Assembly (NCBI GenBank): GCA_023386835.1
Contig: JAEWIY010000015.1
Coordinates: forward strand, 1 to 20,771
DNA length: 20,771 nucleotides
Origin: Verrucomicrobiota bacterium
GTDB taxonomy: Bacteria; Verrucomicrobiota; Verrucomicrobiia; Opitutales; Opitutaceae
Direction: 5' to 3'
Each line of letters starts with the position of its first letter. Position 1 is the first letter of the stretch. Under the pieces are notes generated by a model. That model had not been told where the DNA came from, did no database searches, and saw only the letters and a list, made by a program, of their open reading frames with translations. The position numbers and the translations under genes were made by a program. Below, piece by piece: positions 1 to 5,993 of this stretch.

Positions 1-24
1 GCCCGAGACTGAGTAGCCCGAGCA

Positions 25-57
25 CAGCGCCGTCGTTACGCCACGACTACGGCGCTG
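25..57 (-). terminator. Hairpin overlapping the stop codon of the acetyltransferase gene
   Basis: CAGCGCCGT (25-33) and ACGGCGCTG (49-57) form a perfect 9-bp inverted repeat with a 15-nt spacer. After one mismatch the spacer can add two more pairs. The upper arm covers the last codons and the TAG stop (47-49) of the minus-strand gene. The position suits transcription termination. No T run follows on the minus strand, so a classic intrinsic terminator is not proven. Confidence 0.4.
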
Positions 58-505
58 ACACTCCGTTAACGGCTGCGCCACCGTCGGCTCGGGTGGGCAG
101 CAGCGGGCGCGCCGGTGTCATCCAAGCGGAACGGTGAGCGGTCATGCCGATGTGCGGGTAGTACTGTTCCGCGGCGGGAGCGGCCAACAGGATGAGTTTG
201 GCCTCGGGATGCAGCTGCTGTTGCGTGCAGCGGATCAACTCAGCGCCGATGCCGCGTCTCTGGTAGGCGGTGTCGACGGCGAGGTCGGACAGATAACAAC
301 AGAACACGAAGTCGGTCACCGAGCGCGCAACTCCGACCAGCTTGGGACCGTCCCACGCCGTGCAGAGCAGGTTGGCGTGCTGCAGCATCCCGGCGATCCG
401 CCCGGCGTCATCCACCGGGCGGCGTTCACCCAAAGTCGAGCGTTTCAGGACGTCGGCAAACTGCTCCGGGGTGATCTGGCGATCATGCGCAAAGATCAGG
501 GACAT
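47..505 (-). CDS. GNAT-family N-acetyltransferase
   Basis: This 152-residue protein has the size and core motifs of a small GNAT acetyltransferase, which moves an acetyl group from acetyl-CoA to an amine. Motif A lies at residues 75-91 and contains RRGIGA (83-88), the acetyl-CoA pyrophosphate loop (Q/R-x-x-G-x-G/A). The stretch YYPHIGM at 116-121 matches the usual C-terminal FYxxxGF region. The ATG at 503-505 gives a full-length domain, and there is no Shine-Dalgarno sequence before it. The substrate cannot be told. No signal peptide is seen, so it should be cytoplasmic. It is divergent from the GH78-like gene and shows no functional link to the sugar genes. Its last codons and stop lie inside a hairpin (25-57). 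Confidence 0.82.
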   Translation of the reverse strand: MSLIFAHDRQITPEQFADVLKRSTLGERRPVDDAGRIAGMLQHANLLCTAWDGPKLVGVARSVTDFVFCCYLSDLAVDTAYQRRGIGAELIRCTQQQLHPEAKLILLAAPAAEQYYPHIGMTAHRSAWMTPARPLLPTRADGGAAVNGVSAP

Positions 506-709
506 GCAGCGAAGGGGTAACGTATCAAACCCTCTCCGGCGAGACTCAAGGCGTCACTGTTTGTTGGGGACAGGCGGAAGGCCTGCGGGCTCGTTTGAAT
601 TTGGGTTTCACGAACGCGCGAGGAGCCGGATTAACCGACTGGATACAGGTGCGGCTCAGCCGGACAACGGGATCAACCGGTTCAGGATTGTACGCGGAGC
701 GACGGTGGG
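506..709. promoter_or_regulatory. Divergent intergenic region with operator-like repeats
   Basis: This 204-bp gap separates the divergent acetyltransferase and GH78-like genes and must hold both promoters. GGATTAACCGACT (628-640) and GGATCAACCGGTT (670-682) are imperfect direct repeats (10 of 13 bases) whose starts are 42 bp apart, about four helical turns. The second copy contains the palindrome AACCGGTT (675-682) inside TCAACCGGTTCA (673-684), similar to the CCGG-centred operators of some LacI-family sugar regulators. Which protein binds is unknown. I see no convincing -35/-10 pair. Confidence 0.35.
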
Positions 710-3157
710 TTGCATCCGATCGTGTCACCAACGTCCCGCCCTGCGCCCTCCGTGGTCACCCCAGCGGCTGAGCCGCCGATTCACGTGGAGCCCGACCGTG
801 AGAGCCCGCTGGTGCGCGTCGACCGCGCCCCCACGTGGCGGGCTGAATTCGCGTGGAGTGACGTGCGGGGTGGCCCGGGACTGACCACGCGCTACTTCCG
901 GCGCGCATTTTCAATCGCTGAACCAGGCGGTGAATGGCGGATCCACGTGAGCGCCGACGCGCGCTACCGCCTGTGGTTAAATGGCCATCGCGTCGGCTTT
1001 GGGCCGGCCAAGGGGTCGTTGGCTCGCTACTACTTTGACACCTACGATCTCGGGCCGCTGCTTCGGCCGGGCCGGAACGTGTTGGCGGCGGAGATCCGCT
1101 GGTTCGGCGAAAACAGCCCGTTGAGTGAAGTGCACAGCCCCATCCCGGGCTGGCTGGTGCAGGACGAGCGGGAGGGTGGGCTCGACACACCAGGCGAGTG
1201 GCGCGTGTGGAACTCCGACGCGGTCACGCCGGACACCACCTCCTACATCGACAACGCGCAGCAGTTTCTCAACCATCTCGAAATCCTGGATACACGGCAG
1301 GAGCCGGCGGGCTGGCGCGAGCTCGACTTCGACGATTCGGCGTGGGCGATGGCCACCTCGACCGGGCCGGCGGCCGCTACGGGCGCGACGTGGGGAGTGG
1401 CTCCCTTGCGCACGCTGGTGCCGCGTGATGTGTCGGCGATGCACGAAGCGACGCGGCGGTTTACCCGGGTCATTCGCCACCGCCGCGTCGATCCCTCGCT
1501 TCTCGGTGCAGCGGGGCAGGCATGGACGCTCGAAGCAGGGCGGGGCGGCAAGCTGCTGCTGGATGTTGGCGACTATACAACCGGGTTTCCGCAACTGGCG
1601 TTTGCCGGTGGCGCCGGGAGAGAGGTGCGGGTGCTCTATGCGGAGGCGCTGGGGGAATGGACGGAAACGCCGGCGGGCCGCCGGTGGGAGAAATCCGGCG
1701 TGCGCGACGATTTTACGCGGCTGGAGCCACACGGTTACCGCGACACGGTGTACCTGCGCGGCGGCGAGTACCGTTGGGAGCCGTTCTACTGGCGGGCCTT
1801 TCGGTGGATTGAAATTGAAATCCTGCCCGGGCCGGAGCCGGTCGCGCTGCAGGACATCGCTTACCGCGAATGTGTGCATCCGCAGGCGTTCATCGCGAAC
1901 TTCGCGTCGAGCGATCCCGAGTCCGAGCGGATCTTTCAAGTGAGCCTGCGCACATTTCGGGTCGGAGCGCACGAGATCTACGACGACAGTCCGTACTACG
2001 AACAATTCAGTTACATTGCCGACGCGCGGTTGGAGTGCCTCGGCAGCCTGCACCTGTGCAATGCGCCCGAGCTGCCGCGGCGGACATTGCAACTCTACCT
2101 CGACACGTTGCGGGCGGACGGGCTGCTCGACGCGCGCGTGCCCTGCCAGTACGCCCGGCAGACGATCCCCTACTTCTGCCTGCACTGGATCTTCATGGTG
2201 GAAGACTACTGGCGCTGGGTCGGCCGGGCCGATCAGGACTTCGTGCGGCAGTGTCTGGTCGCCGTGGACACCATCCTGCTGTTCTTTCGCGCGCGGCTGC
2301 GCGAGGACGGTTTGGTCGGCCGGACAGGGGGTTGGAACATGGTGGATGACGTCGAGGCCTGGCACCATGGTCAGCCACCGGCGGTCCTCACCGGAGGATC
2401 CACGTATTTGTCGTGTCTCTACGTCGAAGCGCTGCTTTGTGGTGCGCGGCTGCACCGGGAAGCCGGGCTGGCGGCCGATGGCGAACGCTGGCAAAAGCTG
2501 GCGGAGCGCCTCGGCCCCGAGATCCGGCGGCGCACTTGGGATGAGGCCGCCGGGCTCTTTGTTGAAGGCGTCGAGCACCGTGAGCCGCCGTTTTCGCAGC
2601 ACAGCCAGGCGGCCGCGATCAACGCCGGCGTCGCCACATCCGCGCAGGCGCAGCGCATCCTCGAGCGGTTGTGTCGCGATGACGGGCTGATCCGCGCCAG
2701 CTCCATGCAGAGCTACTACCTCAGCCGGGCGTTGGAACAGGCTGGCGGCTACGGGCAATGGCACACGTTTGTTCTCAGCCACTGGCGACAGGCGCTGACT
2801 TACGGGATCAGCACGTGGCCGGAGTATCCTGATCCGACGCGCAGCGACTCGCACGCCTGGGCCGCCTGGCCGGGAGTGGATTACGTGCGCACCGTGCTGG
2901 GCATCCGTCCGGGTGCGCCCGGTTGGGCTGCGGCTGAACTTCGCCCCCAATTTTCCGGCTTGGATTGGGCGCGCGGCCGGGGGCCGACGCCTCATGGGTT
3001 CATCGAGGTCGACTGGGTGCGTGAGGGCGATAGCGTACGCCTGAAGGCGCAGGTTCCAGCCGGACTGCCGACGGATCTGGTTTATCCGGGCGGGCGCCGG
3101 GAAACGTTCCCCGCCGGCGGCCTGATCGAGCGAGTTGTCGCCGTGACCGGCACGTAG
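710..3157 (+). CDS. Alpha-L-rhamnosidase-like glycoside hydrolase (GH78-type)
   Basis: This 815-residue protein looks like a bacterial alpha-L-rhamnosidase, which removes terminal rhamnose from oligosaccharides or glycosides. Residues about 60-150 form a galactose-binding-like beta domain (RLWLNGHRVGFGP lies here), followed by further beta domains. An (alpha/alpha)6 barrel spans about 400-740. In the barrel, YDDSPYYEQFSYIADAR (424-440) sits where GH78 enzymes carry the acid-glutamate motif, making E431 the candidate acid. TWPEY (E705) with SHAW (H715) matches the C-terminal base region. The start is a TTG at 710 with GGAG at 696-699 upstream; a later GTG is possible. No signal peptide is seen, so it probably acts in the cytoplasm on imported sugar. 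It is convergent with the MFS gene, 19 bp away. The acid motif is atypical, so the exact substrate is uncertain. Confidence 0.75.
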   Translation: MHPIVSPTSRPAPSVVTPAAEPPIHVEPDRESPLVRVDRAPTWRAEFAWSDVRGGPGLTTRYFRRAFSIAEPGGEWRIHVSADARYRLWLNGHRVGFGPAKGSLARYYFDTYDLGPLLRPGRNVLAAEIRWFGENSPLSEVHSPIPGWLVQDEREGGLDTPGEWRVWNSDAVTPDTTSYIDNAQQFLNHLEILDTRQEPAGWRELDFDDSAWAMATSTGPAAATGATWGVAPLRTLVPRDVSAMHEATRRFTRVIRHRRVDPSLLGAAGQAWTLEAGRGGKLLLDVGDYTTGFPQLAFAGGAGREVRVLYAEALGEWTETPAGRRWEKSGVRDDFTRLEPHGYRDTVYLRGGEYRWEPFYWRAFRWIEIEILPGPEPVALQDIAYRECVHPQAFIANFASSDPESERIFQVSLRTFRVGAHEIYDDSPYYEQFSYIADARLECLGSLHLCNAPELPRRTLQLYLDTLRADGLLDARVPCQYARQTIPYFCLHWIFMVEDYWRWVGRADQDFVRQCLVAVDTILLFFRARLREDGLVGRTGGWNMVDDVEAWHHGQPPAVLTGGSTYLSCLYVEALLCGARLHREAGLAADGERWQKLAERLGPEIRRRTWDEAAGLFVEGVEHREPPFSQHSQAAAINAGVATSAQAQRILERLCRDDGLIRASSMQSYYLSRALEQAGGYGQWHTFVLSHWRQALTYGISTWPEYPDPTRSDSHAWAAWPGVDYVRTVLGIRPGAPGWAAAELRPQFSGLDWARGRGPTPHGFIEVDWVREGDSVRLKAQVPAGLPTDLVYPGGRRETFPAGGLIERVVAVTGT

Positions 3158-3176
3158 TCGGCGCCCGAGGGCGGCC

Positions 3177-4535
3177 TCAGTCGGCCGTGCGGGCGATTTC
3201 CATCCGGCCGCAGGCCTTCAGGCGGCCGGCGCGCTCTTCGCTGCGAATGTAGCGCATGAGCAGGAGGGCGCCGCCGACGCTGATCACTTGCAGCACGTAG
3301 ATGCTGGAGTAGTCGAACGTGCTGCCGCCGCGCGTCCCGAAGAGGGCGGTGAAGCCGTTGATCCAGAGCCCCGTGAGGTTCATGAGGAGGAAGGGCGTGA
3401 TCCCGCCGATGAACGCGAAGCCCGCGGCCACCGTGCCAAACCGGGCGGACGGGATGTAGTCGTACACCATCGGCCCCCACACGATGTAGATGCAGGACTT
3501 GAACGCCGTCGCGATGATCCCGAACACGATCAAGGTCATGAGGGAGATCTGATAGTCGGCGACGTAACGCAGATAGAGGAAGAACAGAAAGTTCACCGCG
3601 GCGAACGCCACAATCGCACACTGCAGCATCAGCAATCTGGGCATGCGATCGGTCAGGAACCCCGCCAGCGGGATGAAGATCGCGATGTTGATCACGAGCC
3701 CGATCGAGACAGCGGACCCGAAGGCCGCCTTGCTGAAACCGAGTTGCTCGGTCCGCATGAGCGGCTCGAGTTCGTTCATTCCGGTCGTCGCCAGCAGCGG
3801 GATGGAGTAGAGCAGGTAAACCGTCCACCATTGCCGGTGACCAAACACGTCGCGCAGAAACGGCATCAGGGCGAAGCACTGCTTCTGGGCTGGCTGGTCG
3901 ACCGGCTGACGTTCGCGCACGAACAGCAGGAGAAACAGGGCGGCGAGCACGATCAGGGCGCTGCCGGTCCAATACACGACCTGCTCACCCGTCAGGTGCA
4001 GCCCGGCGCCCCACTTGCCCAGATCATAGACCCGGTCGAACTGGGCGATCAGCACGCCGAAGAACACGAGGTTCATCAGGTTCTGCGCGATGGAGCGCAC
4101 CGTGACCGCCCGCCCACGCTGAGCCGGCGGAACCACCTCGTTGTAGAGCGGCTCCAGCGGCTTGGCCACGTCCTGAAAAAATTGATACAGAACGATCAGC
4201 ACGGCCAGCACCCAGGCATTGGGCGCCAGCGGGACGAAGGCGAGGGTCACGCCGACCCCGAGCCAGCCGGTGATGAGAAACGGGCGACGACGGCCCCAGC
4301 GCGTCCAGATGCGGTCGCTCAGGTAGCTCGTGACAACGCCGACGAGGAAGTTGAAGGCGACGTTGAAGCTCGCCAGCAGGGTGATGAGCGCCGGGTTCTC
4401 GAAGAACTTGCGCAGCGTGAAGGAAAGGGCTGCGCCGCTGATGTTCTCGATGTAGAAGAACGACACCCAGGGCATTGTCATGCACGCAACCCAACTCCAG
4501 GGGATTCGTGCGTGATGGGTTTCGATCTGACGCAT
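3177..4535 (-). CDS. MFS sugar transporter (GPH/SLC45-like)
   Basis: This 452-residue polytopic membrane protein has about 12 hydrophobic segments spread over its whole length. SDRIWTRWGRRRPFL (73-87), between the second and third segments, matches the MFS loop 2-3 signature in the form found in GPH and SLC45 sugar:cation symporters. It should bring a mono- or oligosaccharide across the inner membrane, probably with a proton or sodium ion; the substrate is not readable from sequence. It begins with ATG at 4533-4535, without a clear Shine-Dalgarno sequence. It is convergent with the GH78-like gene and divergent from the VCBS/cytochrome unit, with which it shares an upstream region. A role in taking up products made by the periplasmic enzymes is an inference from position. 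Confidence 0.85.
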   Translation of the reverse strand: MRQIETHHARIPWSWVACMTMPWVSFFYIENISGAALSFTLRKFFENPALITLLASFNVAFNFLVGVVTSYLSDRIWTRWGRRRPFLITGWLGVGVTLAFVPLAPNAWVLAVLIVLYQFFQDVAKPLEPLYNEVVPPAQRGRAVTVRSIAQNLMNLVFFGVLIAQFDRVYDLGKWGAGLHLTGEQVVYWTGSALIVLAALFLLLFVRERQPVDQPAQKQCFALMPFLRDVFGHRQWWTVYLLYSIPLLATTGMNELEPLMRTEQLGFSKAAFGSAVSIGLVINIAIFIPLAGFLTDRMPRLLMLQCAIVAFAAVNFLFFLYLRYVADYQISLMTLIVFGIIATAFKSCIYIVWGPMVYDYIPSARFGTVAAGFAFIGGITPFLLMNLTGLWINGFTALFGTRGGSTFDYSSIYVLQVISVGGALLLMRYIRSEERAGRLKACGRMEIARTAD

Positions 4536-4724
4536 GTGGGGCGGTGCGAGAGAACGAGACCAAACGAGTGAGGGTCAAGCCGTGGCGCGCGGAATCACGT
4601 TATTGTTGCAAGATCATCCGGTTGACCTGCGAACAGCTTGATTGCGCCTGCAAACAGCACCTCGCGTTGGCGACTTCGTCTCCGGCGACGTGTGGCTTGA
4701 CGCGATGCCCTCGGCGTCCGCTAC
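4536..4724. promoter_or_regulatory. Divergent intergenic region between the MFS and VCBS genes
   Basis: This 189-bp region should hold the promoters of the minus-strand transporter and the plus-strand VCBS/cytochrome unit. TTGC-GCCT-GCAA (4642-4653) is a short inverted repeat and a weak operator candidate. I see no convincing promoter boxes, terminator or riboswitch. If translation of the VCBS gene starts at 4776 or 4812, the region is correspondingly longer. Confidence 0.35.
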
Positions 4725-5993
4725 ATGGTTTCCGCTTCCCCGCCTTCCCCCGCTTTCGCTTCAAACCCCTGCACCGTGTTTGTTCCCCTCCTGTGGCGCC
4801 ACTGCCGGCGCATGTGTCCTGGTGTCGGCCTTCTCCTCGCGGCGGCAGCGCACGCGCAGATGCCCGAGTACCAGCGCCTGACGTTGAGCGAGACCTTTTA
4901 CTGCGAGGGCGGAGCGTTCGCCGACCTCAATCGCGACGGGCATCCGGACGTGATCTCCGGGCCGTACTGGTATGCGGGGCCCGATTTCCAGACCCGTCAC
5001 GAGTTGTATTCACCGCAGCCCTTCGATCCCTTGCGGTACTCGGACAATTTTGTCTCCGAGGCGTATGACGTGGATGGAGACGGTTGGCTGGACGTGATGG
5101 TGATCGGGTTTCCGGGCACGGAAGCCGTCTGGTACGAGAACCCGGCCGGCACGGACCGGCCCTGGCGACGTCACCTCGCGCTGGATGGAGTCGACAATGA
5201 GTCGGCCATGTTTGGCGACGTGAATGGAGACGGCCGGCCCGATCTCATCTGCTCGCATCAGGGTCGCTGGGGTTACGCGGAGTGGAATCCGCAGGCGCCC
5301 ACCGGGCCGTGGACATTTCGATCGGTCTCGAAGCCTGGTCCGTGGCAGCGTTTCACGCATGGCCTTGGTTTTGGCGATGTGAATGGAGACGGTCGGATGG
5401 ACCTGATCGAGCGTGGCGGCTGGTGGGAGCAGCCAGCGGATCCGGAGCAGGCCGAATGGCGGTTGCATCCGGCTGATTTTGGCAAGGGCGGCGCGCAGAT
5501 GTACGCACTCGATCTGAACGGCGACGGTCTGCCTGACATCGTGACCTCACGCGATGCACACGGCTACGGGCTTTCCTGGTTCGAACAGGTGCGCGCCACC
5601 GACGGGGCGACGCAGTTTCGCGAGCACGTCATCCTGCCGGCGGATGAGACCCTGGGGCCGGATGGTGTTCAGTTTTCGCAACTGCACGCCGTGACGCTCG
5701 CCGACCTGGACGGCGACGGCCATCTCGACCTTGTGACCGGCAAACGCTGGTGGGCGCACGGCCCGAAGGGCGATCCTGAGCCCAATGCCGACCCGGTGGT
5801 GTACGCCTTCCTGTATCGGCGGGACGACGACGGTTTGGTGCGTTTTGAACCGCGGTTGATGGACCGCGCGTCCGGTGTCGGCACCGCGCTGGCCGTGGCC
5901 GATGCCAATGGCGACGGCCGCCTCGACATCCTCGCTGCGAACAAACGCGGCACCTTTCTCTTCCTCTCTCTGCACGCAGCGCCCCGCCCATGA
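4725..5993 (+). CDS. Secreted FG-GAP/VCBS-repeat protein with seven calcium-type loops
   Basis: This protein is up to 422 residues long and carries seven D-x-[ND]-x-D-G-x-x-D loops starting near residues 67, 115, 165, 218, 263, 327 and 393 (for example DVNGDGRPDL). Such loops are typical of FG-GAP/VCBS beta-propeller blades that bind calcium. Seven loops suggest one closed seven-bladed propeller. The start is uncertain. ATG 4725 gives a long leader; GTG 4776 or ATG 4812 gives a tighter signal peptide ending in AAAAHA before QMPEYQ. Export to the periplasm or cell surface is likely. No catalytic motif is visible, so it may bind protein or sugar. Its stop overlaps the next start (ATGA, 5990-5993), which points to translational coupling with the dehydrogenase-like cytochrome protein and a shared job. 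Confidence 0.8.
   Translation: MVSASPPSPAFASNPCTVFVPLLWRHCRRMCPGVGLLLAAAAHAQMPEYQRLTLSETFYCEGGAFADLNRDGHPDVISGPYWYAGPDFQTRHELYSPQPFDPLRYSDNFVSEAYDVDGDGWLDVMVIGFPGTEAVWYENPAGTDRPWRRHLALDGVDNESAMFGDVNGDGRPDLICSHQGRWGYAEWNPQAPTGPWTFRSVSKPGPWQRFTHGLGFGDVNGDGRMDLIERGGWWEQPADPEQAEWRLHPADFGKGGAQMYALDLNGDGLPDIVTSRDAHGYGLSWFEQVRATDGATQFREHVILPADETLGPDGVQFSQLHAVTLADLDGDGHLDLVTGKRWWAHGPKGDPEPNADPVVYAFLYRRDDDGLVRFEPRLMDRASGVGTALAVADANGDGRLDILAANKRGTFLFLSLHAAPRP

Noticed and set aside
977..2995. 672-residue open frame on the minus strand inside the GH78-like gene
   Set aside because: It is antisense to a well-supported enzyme, shows no domain, and is rich in Arg and Pro. Long antisense frames are expected in GC-rich DNA with strong third-position bias.
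3158..3176. Possible bidirectional terminator between the GH78-like and MFS genes (CGCCC-GA-GGGCG)
   Set aside because: The stem is very short with a 2-nt loop and no T run on either side. Such runs are common by chance in GC-rich DNA.
3288..4571. 427-residue plus-strand open frame opposite the MFS gene
   Set aside because: It is highly charged (His, Asp, Glu and Arg), as expected from reading a membrane-protein gene backwards, and has no domain.
4861..5993. Repeated GTGAATGGAGACGG stretches as a possible DNA repeat or CRISPR-like array
   Set aside because: They encode the conserved calcium loops of the VCBS protein at irregular spacing, so the repeat is at the protein level.
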